From: Mycobacterium sp. GA-0227b
GTDB taxonomy: Bacteria > Actinomycetota > Actinomycetes > Mycobacteriales > Mycobacteriaceae
NCBI RefSeq assembly: GCF_001499855.1
Contig: NZ_LQIK01000029.1
Coordinates: 1-64,000, forward strand
Reading direction: 5' to 3'
Length of the DNA stretch: 64,000 bases
Under the pieces are notes generated by a model. It made no database searches. It saw nothing but the letters and a program-made list of their open reading frames with translations, and was not told the DNA's origin. A program made the position numbers and the translations under genes. This document shows positions 45,337-53,054 of this stretch, one piece after another. Position 1 is the first letter of the stretch; the number at the start of each line of letters is the position of its first letter.

Positions 45337-46461
45337 ATGGTAGTCGGTGAAACGACGCGGCAAGTGAAGACCGGCCTCACCGCTTGGTCGATGGTGAACC
45401 TCGAGATCAACGCCCAAGCGGCCGCCGTCTACGAGCAGATCGGCATGGACAGCGTTTGGGTGATCGACCATTTGCTCGGCCTGTCACATCCGGACGTGTG
45501 GAACGACCTTCCGGCCTCGGCAGTACTTGCCGATCCCGACGCATTTCTCGACCCCTTCTGCACGGCAACGGCGATTGCGGGCAGGACGTCGCTTCCGATG
45601 GGCAGCGCGGTCATCGACATCACTCGCAGAGGGTCGGCCGATCTCGCGCGAGCGCTGCTAACCGTGCATCACGCGCACCCGCCTGGCTTCATCCTCGGCG
45701 TCGGCGCCGGCATCCGGCTTAACCTCGAGCCGTTCGGCTACGAGTTCAAGCGTCGCGTGAGCATCTTCGAGCAGCGATTGACCGAGATCCGGTGCCTTCT
45801 CGACACCGGCCGCATGCCGAACGGCGTCGGACGGATCGGTCTTCCGCTTGAATCTGGGATAGGGCGGCCGCAGGTTTGGGCGGCCGCGCACGGCCCGCGA
45901 ATGCGTAGGATCACCGGCCGGCTTGCCGACGGCTGGATCACATCAGGCGTGACTCCGGAGCAGTACGCGCTGGACCGCGAGCACGTGCTCACCGTGGCAG
46001 CAGAAGCCGGCCGACCACGCCCAACCTGCGCATTCGGTCCGCTCGTCTTCCTGGGACACTCCCGAGAATCGATCGCAGCGGCATTGGACGAATTCCCGGC
46101 GGCGAAGCTGGCCGCGCTGTTCCTTCCGGCGGCAGCGTGGCAGCGTCACGGTCTGGCGCATCCGACAGGGCCAAGCGCCCAGGGCTTTGCCGACGCGCTC
46201 CCACACCAATTCGACGCGTCGATGCTCCGTGATCTCGCGCCCCGCATCCCGTTCGAGCTCTGGGAGAAACTCGTCTTCGCCGGCAACGCCGAAGAGGTCT
46301 CTGCGCGTCTGCGCCCATACGCAGATGCTGGCTGCGAGCACTTCATCCTCGCCGACGCCACCGGTCTCGCGATGGCGCCCGACCAGGCGGCAGAGAACCT
46401 CCCACACTACGGCCATGTCCGCGCCCTGCTCGCCCAGGCGGCGCCGACGACCGTTAGCTAG
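45337..46461 (+). CDS. LLM-class (F420/flavin) oxidoreductase
   Basis: A 374-aa luciferase-like monooxygenase. It shows the TIM-barrel N-terminus (VKTGLTAWSMVNLEINAQAAAVYEQIGMDSVWVIDHLLG), PPGFILGVGAGIRLNLEPFGYEFKRRVSIFEQRL, GRPQVWAAAHGPRMRRITGRLADGWITSG and a C-terminal GCEHFILADATG. It probably uses F420 or FMN to oxidise or reduce a pathway intermediate. AGGGAGG lies before the ATG. It stands 135 bp after the AveC-like gene and is the last gene of the catabolic island before the accessory region. Confidence 0.85.
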   Translation: MVVGETTRQVKTGLTAWSMVNLEINAQAAAVYEQIGMDSVWVIDHLLGLSHPDVWNDLPASAVLADPDAFLDPFCTATAIAGRTSLPMGSAVIDITRRGSADLARALLTVHHAHPPGFILGVGAGIRLNLEPFGYEFKRRVSIFEQRLTEIRCLLDTGRMPNGVGRIGLPLESGIGRPQVWAAAHGPRMRRITGRLADGWITSGVTPEQYALDREHVLTVAAEAGRPRPTCAFGPLVFLGHSRESIAAALDEFPAAKLAALFLPAAAWQRHGLAHPTGPSAQGFADALPHQFDASMLRDLAPRIPFELWEKLVFAGNAEEVSARLRPYADAGCEHFILADATGLAMAPDQAAENLPHYGHVRALLAQAAPTTVS

Positions 46462-46954
46462 TTTCTTAGGCGAGCGAACCGAGTCGGCAAACACGGGCTC
46501 GCCGTGGTGCGGTCCTGTGACCTGCCGGGACGAGGAAGCGCCAGCGGGCACGACATCCCGCGTTCCTCGCAGCTGCACTCGATCATTCCCGCACGAATTC
46601 GCCACCGGTCCAGCGATCTACGTGAACGATGACGCGATCGATGAGTTCAACCATGCAACGGCCGACAGGGCAAGCGCCCGTCGTCCTCAGCGACCACCGC
46701 CTCACGGGCATCATGTCGCGCGAGGAGCACTCGCTGGCGTCGCACCACATGACGCACATCGACCGGCGCGAGCCGCCGCTACGCCGAACCGGGCTCTTCT
46801 CACGTTCGACGACGAGGCAGCCAGCGCAGTCCAGATCACGACACTATGGCTGGCGACCGCCTGTTCGTCCTGCCCTTTCGGGAAGCGATTGCGCTCGCCG
46901 CGACACGACCGGAAGAAGGGCGCTGATCCGCCTGTGAAACACGGATAGTTGTTC

Positions 46955-46976
46955 ATGGATCATAGTGATTATCCGT
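46955..46976. repeat. Palindrome copy 1, ATGGATAAT-N4-ATTATCCAT family
   Basis: Arms ATGGATCAT and ATTATCCGT around AGTG; each arm has one change from the consensus. Confidence 0.6.
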
Positions 46977-47024
46977 GTACGGGGTGGAATAGCCTGTGGT
47001 GCAGCAAAATTAGGACCGGTAAAC

Positions 47025-47037
47025 CGTCACGGTGACG
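47025..47037. repeat. CGTCAC-G-GTGACG palindrome, copy 1
   Basis: A perfect 13-base inverted repeat 48 bp after palindrome copy 1. The flanks (GGACCG before, ATCG after) are shared with the copy at 47360. Confidence 0.55.
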
Positions 47038-47288
47038 TATCGACTACGTACTAGCGGACTTAGCCGATCGAGGCGAAACCACGCATACTTTTGTTGGGTG
47101 GGTGGGCCGTTGGCAAGGATGCTACTGCCGCCCGTGCTCGTGTGGCCGCCAGCGACGGCCGCGATGGCGGCGTCCGTCCGTCGTCGCCATCGCCCACGCA
47201 ATCGATTCGGTGGCGCGAGCCATTCTGTGAGCCTGAGAGGTGGGGGACACTGGCTGATTCTTCTGATGGAAGTGGCGAGTCAGTCTTC

Positions 47289-47310
47289 ATGGATAATGCA
47301 CACTATCCAT
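47289..47310. repeat. Palindrome copy 2, ATGGATAAT-N4-ATTATCCAT family
   Basis: Arms ATGGATAAT and ACTATCCAT around GCAC; one change. It is preceded by TTC, as at copies 1, 3 and 5. Confidence 0.65.
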
Positions 47311-47359
47311 AAAGCAAGCGGAATGAGTTGGCGCACAACATTATTGGGACCGCTAGAAC

Positions 47360-47372
47360 CGTCACGGTGACG
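47360..47372. repeat. CGTCAC-G-GTGACG palindrome, copy 2
   Basis: Identical to copy 1 and 335 bp away, again about 50 bp after an ATGGATAAT palindrome. Confidence 0.55.
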
Positions 47373-47616
47373 AATCGGCAACCGTTCACCCGGCAGCGGG
47401 GCACTGTCACTGGGGAGCCGCCGCTACGGTGTGCCTCGGCGATGAACGTGCGAATTTCCCCCGCGGACCTGGTCCTACGACCCACCCGCTCTTCGCGCCC
47501 CGCAATCAACCCGAATAGCCTTGGTCAACAGCAACATTCGGTGAACAGAAGCGACGGTCGCACCGGCGGGCGGCATCGGCCGATTGATTCATCAGATGAA
47601 AACGGCGACATTTTTC

Positions 47617-47638
47617 ATGGATAATAGAGATTATCCAT
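47617..47638. repeat. Palindrome copy 3, perfect arms
   Basis: Arms ATGGATAAT and ATTATCCAT are exact inverses around AGAG. The last two bases of the right arm begin an ATG. Confidence 0.7.
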
Positions 47639-47792
47639 GTCCACAGGATCACTGGGGGCAACTAGATTCGACGTCAGCGCTAAAGTCGTCCATATAGCGA
47701 ATGGGCCTTTGCCTGCCGCAGCGTATGCCGTAGGCGACGGTATCTCCCGATGCGTTGGTTCGTCACACGCTTACCTACGCGCCGGTTCCTAA
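47637..47792 (+). CDS. Hypothetical small ORF after palindrome copy 3
   Basis: A 51-codon frame whose ATG is formed by the end of the palindrome (TTATCCATG). It reads STGSLGATRFDVSAKVVHIANG and similar; no domain is recognisable. The only support is its position, mirrored by the short frame at 53697. It may be chance. Confidence 0.2.
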   Translation: MSTGSLGATRFDVSAKVVHIANGPLPAAAYAVGDGISRCVGSSHAYLRAGS

Positions 47793-48330
47793 GGTTCAGT
47801 CGCCCAGGCTTCAGCGAACGCCACTGCCTCTGGGCGCTTCCGAGTCCACCGGTCATGAGCAGCGCAACGCCGGCGCATAATCTCTACGGCTAGTAGTGAT
47901 TCGATCCACGCGTTCATCGATTGCTGATCCTAGTCGCGTTCCGTTTGGCCCATGATAAGCGCCTCGATGGCGTTCAGCGGCTCGAACAGGTGTGCTCGGA
48001 GCGGACTGCTTGCGAATTTGGATTTACTCGGCTCGGTGGACCAGAGGTTTGCACTATTATCGGCGAAAGAACACCATGACCGACCTGGCCCTCTCTTAAC
48101 TGCCCGAACCTTCTACGGCGCAGTTTGTCGGTTGCCACAGCCGATGCAGATGCGCGTGGCCGCAGATATTGCATCGATAGGCGCATCAGCGGTGCGCCTC
48201 AGAAAAGTGTGCCGGCGTGGCGTCGGGAAACTGGTGGTCCACGAAGCGTGCAAAAATCACCGATATCTCGGGGCAACCGGAGCTGTCAGCAAGCGACGAA
48301 TGACCGGGCTTCATCAACGGAGGAACCAAT

Positions 48331-48543
48331 ATGACGGACGCTGACGACGCGATACGAGACCAGGCAACGAGCCACATTGAATCGCTGCTCTGTGAACTGT
48401 ATGAGCCTGAAGGCGTGCAGATTTGGATGACATCGCCCCACCGGTGGTTTGGGGGTCGACGAGCAGTCGATCTTATTGCCGAGGGCCGAGCCGAAGAAGT
48501 ACTCGCTGCTATTAACCGCCTCAATGATGGCGCGTGGGCCTGA
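48331..48543 (+). CDS. MbcA/ParS-like antitoxin toxin-binding domain
   Basis: A 70-aa protein consisting almost only of the C-terminal toxin-binding domain of Xre/MbcA/ParS antitoxins (DUF2384 type): VQIWMTSPHRWFGGRRAVDLIAEGRAEEVLAAINRLNDGAWA, where W...GG..PVDLIA.GR.EEVL..I..L..G is the usual pattern. The helix-turn-helix part of a full antitoxin is missing. The ATG has a strong GGAGG site 7 bp upstream, so expression looks intended. No RES-domain toxin lies beside it; it may be an orphan antitoxin or an anti-addiction decoy. This function is inferred. Confidence 0.6.
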   Translation: MTDADDAIRDQATSHIESLLCELYEPEGVQIWMTSPHRWFGGRRAVDLIAEGRAEEVLAAINRLNDGAWA

Positions 48544-48829
48544 CGTAGGGCGAACTTTCGGCGCGCCCATCCGGTTGGCAGGTCGATCAGCGGCGGGCGA
48601 ACACCTATCCAAATCCGATGGATAACAGCGGATATCCACGAATATCAGGGCGTGTCGTCGGCGGGTGCAGGGGAATGCCCGAGCGTGCTGAGCCTACGCC
48701 GCGATTCCGCTTGTTTCGCACCCCACCACCAAACTCCTCCGGGCCTACCCGCCCGAGTTGAGCACGAATCAGCGATGACCCCACCGCCGGTCCGACGATC
48801 GCCTTTTCGAATCTTTGAACCAGATCGAC
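48544..48829. other. Short non-coding stretch
   Basis: About 290 bp after the antitoxin-like gene, holding palindrome copy 4. The plus-strand open frame that continues over the fic gene is a mirror of that gene. Confidence 0.4.
48618..48639. repeat. Palindrome copy 4, ATGGATAAT-N4-ATTATCCAT family
   Basis: Arms ATGGATAAC and GATATCCAC around AGCG, the most diverged copy. It lies 1001 bp from copy 3, close to three times the roughly 330-bp spacing of copies 1-3. Confidence 0.5.
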
Positions 48830-49587
48830 TCAACGGCGACAACATCTTTCAGCGCTTCGCGACGGCTGCATCGGCCGGACCGGTGCCCTCACCGAGGTCC
48901 ATGAGTGGCGGCGGAGCCAGAGGCCTTGAACAGGCAGCCTCCCGGCCCGATCAGAAATCGTATCAGGGTCAGCGTCCAGGATTCTCGCAAACATCGCGGT
49001 CAGCCCTGCGAGGTCGGATTCGGCTCGAGCAGCGTGGCATGCGCTGTGCAATTCAGTCAGGTCGGTCTTCTGCCAGTCGAGTCCGGCGCCGCGTTCTGAG
49101 AGGAGATGTCGAAAAACTCGCGGGTGGAACGGCCGTTGCCCTCACGGAAGGGGTGGGCAAAGTTCGCGTAGTCATACAGGTACGCGACGGTGCGGGCGAG
49201 CTCAGCCTCGGGGACATCCCTGAGCCGGTTCAGCCGGTGGACCTCAGCGGCCACATGGATCATCGGCTGGCTGATGCTGCCCGGGGGACAGAAGGACTCG
49301 CCACCCTTCTCGGTGCCAACTGTCCGCACATCACCCGCCCAGACGTACACGTCTTGAAAGAGCTGACGGTGGATCGCGCGCAGATACGGCAAGTCATACG
49401 TGCGATCACCCAGGAGTTCGGGGGCCTCACGAAGTTCGATAACACGTGCCTCGACGAGATCGTTCTCCGCGTCCCGCAGCTCCTTCGTTGTCTGAGCACC
49501 GACACGATTTCTCAGAATGTTCGTGCCAGGAATGAAATAGCCCCGCCAATTCCGTTCGAGATCGCCGGTATCCCAGGGATGCGGCAC
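48830..49587 (-). pseudogene. Fic-domain toxin, frameshifted
   Basis: The first 160 codons form a good Fic domain (AMP-transferase type toxin): WAGDVRTVGTEKGGESFCPP for the flap, and the catalytic HPFREGNGRSTREFF at residues 145-159 with all key residues. Soon after, at about 49100, the frame breaks. The next frame continues LSERGAGLDWQKTDL and HSACHAARAESDLAGLTAMFARILDADPD, the normal C-terminal helices. One base appears missing. The truncated product could still hold the active site. The antitoxin gene is intact 11 bp upstream. The reading frame after the shift is open to 48830; the true end is uncertain. Confidence 0.72.
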
Positions 49588-49598
49588 TCCAGGCTCGG

Positions 49599-49817
49599 TT
49601 ACTTCACGTTGTACCGGCGCCGAACGCGATCGCTCAGCTCAGCGGCGGTGATGGTTCCACGGGCGTAGGCAACCTGGTCGGCGCGCGTGGCGTTGGTGCT
49701 GCGGGAACCTTCCAGTTCTGTGCTACGGCGGATCGCGCGCACGGCCTTGACCCGGCGCTTGGCCTTCTGCAGCTCGGTCGCTCGGAACACCACCCTCAAT
49801 GAAGTGGCCTCCAGCAT
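49599..49817 (-). CDS. VbhA-like antitoxin of Fic
   Basis: A 72-aa protein ending EGSRSTNATRADQVAYARGTITAAELSDRVRRRYNVK, the pattern of small antitoxins that block Fic toxins in cis or trans. It sits 11 bp before the fic gene, in the usual antitoxin-toxin order. The start is uncertain: ATGs at 49817 and 49835 both lack a ribosome site, and the frame stays open upstream with unrelated composition. The shorter form was chosen because family members are about 60-75 aa. Confidence 0.6.
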   Translation of the reverse strand: MLEATSLRVVFRATELQKAKRRVKAVRAIRRSTELEGSRSTNATRADQVAYARGTITAAELSDRVRRRYNVK

Positions 49818-49835
49818 AGGCCACACGGCGGACAT

Positions 49836-50011
49836 CGGGTGGAACCGCGGATACGCGGCGTGCAGCTGGCCGGGGCCGACAGCGCTGGCACCGGATGCAC
49901 GCTGACGTCGTACGGCGTACCGGCGGGGATGGGCGGTCTGGTGTCGCCGATATCGAATACCTGAGCCTTCATGTTGCCGGCACGACCGTGCGCTCATCGA
50001 CGCTCTGCTGT
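49836..50011. other. Upstream region of the fic antitoxin gene
   Basis: About 175 bp. The minus strand is open in more than one frame, including the frame of the antitoxin, but with arginine- or proline-rich content that resembles no known domain. No promoter is evident. Confidence 0.3.
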
Positions 50012-50239
50012 TCACGTCACGAGTCGGCCGACGGGATCGACAGAATTGACGTCCTCTGGCTTCGCGATCATGGGCACCTGGCCGTGCTCATTCGTCTCAA
50101 CGATGTCGTCACTCAGCACTGGAGACCATCCCATCCCGCCTGTGCTTGCAAAGACCAGCGGTCGACGGCGTCTACAGACAACAGAGGGCTCGACACATTC
50201 AGTGCGTCCGAGACCGACATAGTCGGCAGTTATCGGCAC
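50012..50239 (-). CDS. Hypothetical small protein downstream of ImmA/IrrE gene
   Basis: A 75-codon frame starting ATG 52 bp after the ImmA/IrrE stop, with residues such as GMGWSPVLSDDIVETNEHGQVPMIAKPEDVNSVDP. The acidic, folded-looking second half is less noise-like than other small frames here. I recognise no family and see no clear ribosome site. Confidence 0.3.
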   Translation of the reverse strand: MPITADYVGLGRTECVEPSVVCRRRRPLVFASTGGMGWSPVLSDDIVETNEHGQVPMIAKPEDVNSVDPVGRLVT

Positions 50240-50291
50240 TCGTCCGGTTGGGAGGGCGTCGCGGCGATTTCACAGTTGCGGCCAATCCTCT

Positions 50292-50858
50292 CTAACTCGG
50301 CGAACGCGACCACTTTGCTCGTGTCCGACGGATGACGGTCCTGGCGCCGCTGTGGTTCATGCGCCAGCGCGCGACAGCGAGGCTTACATCGAACCTGCTC
50401 GCCGCGACTTCATCGGTGGCGTTAGAGCGGGCCAGGTGGAACGCTCCGTCGTAGGGCACCAGTATTTCGCCCGAGAGCCAGTCTGCTTCCGCCTCTTGTT
50501 CGCCGCCTAGACCGCACTTGCGCTCGTCCTCTGACAGAGATACCGAAAAGTTGTGCTCGAGGATGAGGTGGGCTAGTTCGTGGCACATAGTGGTGCGACG
50601 GCGAGTCGCTGGCTGGGCATCGTTCTCCAGGATGACTGCACCGGTTCCGACGGGGATCAGCGCGCCAGAGACGGCGCTACCATCGCGCCGGAGAAAGTGG
50701 TCACGCGCCTCGCCTTCGAGCTCGCTTAGCCGGACAACTGGGATTCCGTACATTTCGGCGAATTGGTATGGATCGAACGGAACGTGAACGTTGAGACCTA
50801 TCTCGGTGCGCAGCTCTATAGCGAGCCGCTTGGCCTCCGCTTTGAATCCACGTCGCAT
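50292..50858 (-). CDS. ImmA/IrrE-family metallopeptidase
   Basis: A 188-aa zinc protease of the ImmA/IrrE family. The HExxH motif is CHELAHLILEH (His93, Glu94, His97), and the third-ligand region is EQEAEADWLSGEILVP with Glu at about 124. A short C-terminal helical part (AASRFDVSLAVARWRMNHSG) follows. Such proteases cleave a partner XRE repressor after DNA damage or phage signals (ImmA/ImmR, CapP/CapH). The partner gene ends only 5 bp upstream, so the two form one operon, divergent from the cyclase operon. Cleavage of that repressor to switch on the cyclases is the natural inference. Confidence 0.83.
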   Translation of the reverse strand: MRRGFKAEAKRLAIELRTEIGLNVHVPFDPYQFAEMYGIPVVRLSELEGEARDHFLRRDGSAVSGALIPVGTGAVILENDAQPATRRRTTMCHELAHLILEHNFSVSLSEDERKCGLGGEQEAEADWLSGEILVPYDGAFHLARSNATDEVAASRFDVSLAVARWRMNHSGARTVIRRTRAKWSRSPS

Positions 50859-50863
50859 AAGGC

Positions 50864-51229
50864 TTAACGGTGGTCTCGAGCGCGCTCGATTGTCGCAGCA
50901 ATGATTTGTTCGAGATACTTCACGTCTGTCGCGCTCAGCTCCTTACTAGCGCGCAAAAGCGGTGCGAGTTTCACCATCAGGTCTGGATCACCGCCCGTCG
51001 CCGCGCGGCCTTCCTCGTCGGTGAAGAACTCTTCGGCCGGCAGACGAAGCCACGCAACAAGAGTCGCGAATCCGTCTGTGTCGGGTTTCAATCCGTTTCC
51101 GATCCGCGACAGCAGCGATGGGCTCACACCGATCTCCTTGGCAAGCCCCCGCCACGACAGGCCGCGCTCAACGCGCGCAGCATCCAGGGCAGCGTACAAA
51201 ACGGCGGTATCGATCGTGGTTTTCGCCAT
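50864..51229 (-). CDS. XRE-family regulator, partner of ImmA/IrrE
   Basis: A 121-aa protein with an N-terminal helix-turn-helix (ALDAARVERGLSWRGLAKEIGVSPSLLSRIGNGLKPDTDGFATLVAWL, about residues 15-61) and a C-terminal helical part (DPDLMVKLAPLLRASKELSATDVKYLEQIIAATIERA) that may dimerise or be the protease target. The ATG (MAKTTIDTA) was chosen because the longer frame upstream overlaps the divergent promoter. It is likely the repressor of its own operon and of the divergent cyclase genes. Confidence 0.82.
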   Translation of the reverse strand: MAKTTIDTAVLYAALDAARVERGLSWRGLAKEIGVSPSLLSRIGNGLKPDTDGFATLVAWLRLPAEEFFTDEEGRAATGGDPDLMVKLAPLLRASKELSATDVKYLEQIIAATIERARDHR

Positions 51230-51269
51230 GTTGGCAGTGTCGCACATATGCAACGCCACATCGTTCTCG

Positions 51270-51286
51270 ACACAGTGTGTTAGACT
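51270..51286 (+). promoter_or_regulatory. Candidate operator and -10 of cyclase operon
   Basis: A perfect short inverted repeat ACACAGTGTGT (51270-51280) directly abuts TAGACT (51281-51286), a TANNNT-type -10 element. It lies between the divergent XRE and cyclase genes, so it could be the XRE binding site. No good -35 is seen. Confidence 0.35.
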
Positions 51287-51342
51287 TGAGACAGAGATGC
51301 ATAACTGGAACACCGATGTCGACCGGAGGTAAAGACAGCCCG

Positions 51343-52296
51343 ATGAAGCAGCTTGACGACATCCTGCAGGCCGTCGACGGTGACGTCTCCGACGTCCTAC
51401 AGAAGAATCCGCCGGTCGACGACATCGATCCAGACAACCTAAATGCGGATGAACTTCCGGACGCATCGGGCAGCAAATGGCTTCGGGTCGACAACATTGT
51501 CGCCGCGTTCGTTGACCTCGAAAACTCCACGCAGATGAGCGTCGGAAAGCACCCCCGAAGCACAGCCGCCATCTACCGCGCTGCAACCGGCAATGCGGTG
51601 AGGATCTTGCACGAGTTCCAAGCCGACTTCATTCAGATTCAGGGCGATGGAGCGTTCGGGCTTTTTTGGGGGAATGGTGCTATCGAGCGGGCTATCTGTG
51701 CCGGAATCACCGTGAAGACCTTCAGCGAGCGGTATCTCGAACCGGCTCTGGAATCAAAGTGGCCGAAGGCGCCAAAGACTGGGTTCAAGGTTGGGGTTGC
51801 TAGTGGGCGAACCTTGGTGAAGAAAATTGGTACGCCTCGCAATCCTGCGGAACAGGAGCCCGTATGGGCTGGCAAGCCCGTGAACTATGCCGCGAAGGCG
51901 GCCCAGCAAGCGAGCAGACGGCAAATGATCGTCACCGGTTCGGTATGGCTCGCGATCGAAAACAACGACTTCCTGACCACCTCGTGTGGCCACGATTCCG
52001 CGGGAGGTGTGCTTGCGCAGCCTTCCACGTTGTGGGAGGACGTCAGAATCGAAAAGCTCGACCACGACGACGATGAAGCGATGGGGCGGATGTTGAGCGC
52101 TTGCTGGTGTCGCGAATGCGGTGCTGACTTCGTCGCGGCAATACTGAACGGCGAGACGACTAGACAGGAGTCCGCCAGTGTTCGGGAGGCGGCCAAGTCG
52201 ACCTTCGACGCCGTCCGGGCTGCTCGATGGGAGCGCATGCGTACGGACTACCTGGCACACCGCAGGGGCTTGGCGAGCTTGCGGCGAAGCGGATGA
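51343..52296 (+). CDS. Class III nucleotide cyclase, Pycsar-type candidate
   Basis: A 317-aa protein with a class III cyclase domain at about 50-195. Metal-binding aspartates are Asp58 (VAAFVDLENSTQM) and Asp102 (QIQGDGAFGLFWG). The third block VWAGKPVNYAAKAAQQASRR has Asn181 and Lys185, where ordinary adenylyl cyclases have Asn-x3-Arg; Lys in this place is what I expect in Pycsar pyrimidine cyclases, though this is from memory. A C-terminal extension carries CWCRECGADFVAAI. The start is uncertain between 51316 and 51343 (GGAGG 13 bp upstream). It is first of three genes with a second cyclase and a PycTM-like effector. The cyclic nucleotide product is unknown. Confidence 0.75.
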   Translation: MKQLDDILQAVDGDVSDVLQKNPPVDDIDPDNLNADELPDASGSKWLRVDNIVAAFVDLENSTQMSVGKHPRSTAAIYRAATGNAVRILHEFQADFIQIQGDGAFGLFWGNGAIERAICAGITVKTFSERYLEPALESKWPKAPKTGFKVGVASGRTLVKKIGTPRNPAEQEPVWAGKPVNYAAKAAQQASRRQMIVTGSVWLAIENNDFLTTSCGHDSAGGVLAQPSTLWEDVRIEKLDHDDDEAMGRMLSACWCRECGADFVAAILNGETTRQESASVREAAKSTFDAVRAARWERMRTDYLAHRRGLASLRRSG

Positions 52297-52339
52297 GTCC
52301 GGCCCACCTAAGCCGGTCGTCAGGAACACTGGAGAATTC

Positions 52340-53035
52340 GTGTCGCTCAAAGAGGAACTGAAAAGCTACGTCGCGGCCGTGCACAAAGGCCAGTGGAAGA
52401 CCCGCGACGGCACGAAGGTGCCAGAGACGGACGACATCGCCCTTGGCAACGAGGCAGTCAAGTTGGAGGCCACCGTACTGTATGCGGACCTGGCTCAGTC
52501 CACTGTGATGGTCAAAAACCATGAGAACTGGTTTGCGGCCGAAATCTACAAGAACTACCTGTACTGCGCCGCTCGGATAGTTCGCCACCACGATGGGGTT
52601 ATTACTGCATACGATGGGGATCGCATTATGGCCGTATTTATCGGCGGCTCCAAGAATTCCAATGCCGCAAAATGCGGACTGAGAATCAACTACGCCGTGC
52701 GTGATATTCTCCGTCCGGCGACTAAGGCTCAGTACCCTAACAATAGTTTCGACCTGAGGCAACGCGTTGGAATTGATACGTCCCCATTATTCATTGCGCG
52801 GACCGGAATCCGGGGCAGCAATGATCTCGTGTGGGTTGGAAATGCGGCGAATAACGCTGCCAAGATGGCGGCGCTGCCCACTACATATCCAACTTACATC
52901 TCCGCATCGGTCTACAACATGCTAGGTGAGTCGTCAAAGTACGGGGGCGAACCAAAGCGTGACATGTGGACTGATCTCGGAACGAGGGACCTTGGATACC
53001 GAATCTATGGCTCGACCTGGTGGTGGACTCTATGA
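52340..53035 (+). CDS. Class III nucleotide cyclase, PycC-like
   Basis: A 231-aa single-domain cyclase. Metal-binding aspartates are Asp50 (ATVLYADLAQSTVM) and Asp94 (ITAYDGDRIMAVFIGG). The block DLVWVGNAANNAAKMAALPT has Asn171 and Lys175. Size, lack of sensory domains and the effector gene 19 bp downstream fit the cyclase of a Pycsar anti-phage system, which makes cCMP or cUMP on infection. The GTG start follows GGAGA by 5 bp. Its sequence differs strongly from the cyclase just upstream, so this is not a recent duplication. Which of the two makes the active signal cannot be told here. Confidence 0.78.
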   Translation: MSLKEELKSYVAAVHKGQWKTRDGTKVPETDDIALGNEAVKLEATVLYADLAQSTVMVKNHENWFAAEIYKNYLYCAARIVRHHDGVITAYDGDRIMAVFIGGSKNSNAAKCGLRINYAVRDILRPATKAQYPNNSFDLRQRVGIDTSPLFIARTGIRGSNDLVWVGNAANNAAKMAALPTTYPTYISASVYNMLGESSKYGGEPKRDMWTDLGTRDLGYRIYGSTWWWTL

Positions 53036-53054
53036 GCCTCGGCGGTGAACGAGT

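Larger units (their letters stand above)
46462..48330. other. Long non-coding accessory stretch
   Basis: About 1.9 kb without a convincing gene. It contains three copies of the ATGGATAAT-N4-ATTATCCAT palindrome spaced 334 and 328 bp apart, and two copies of CGTCACGGTGACG spaced 335 bp, so it may consist of old, diverged tandem units of about 330 bp. Frames of about 100 codons occur but match nothing I know. Confidence 0.5.

Noticed and set aside
46187..46948. A long plus-strand frame with LLTFDDEA as a polysaccharide deacetylase
   Set aside because: Only four residues recall the family; most of the frame overlaps the LLM gene in another phase and no further motifs occur.
48652..49668. A 338-codon plus-strand frame as a gene
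   Set aside because: It lies opposite the fic gene, whose minus-strand product has the clear HPFREGNGR motif; the plus frame has no domain.
51343..53035. The two cyclases as a simple duplication
   Set aside because: Apart from the shared catalytic motifs they differ in length, N-terminus and C-terminal extension.
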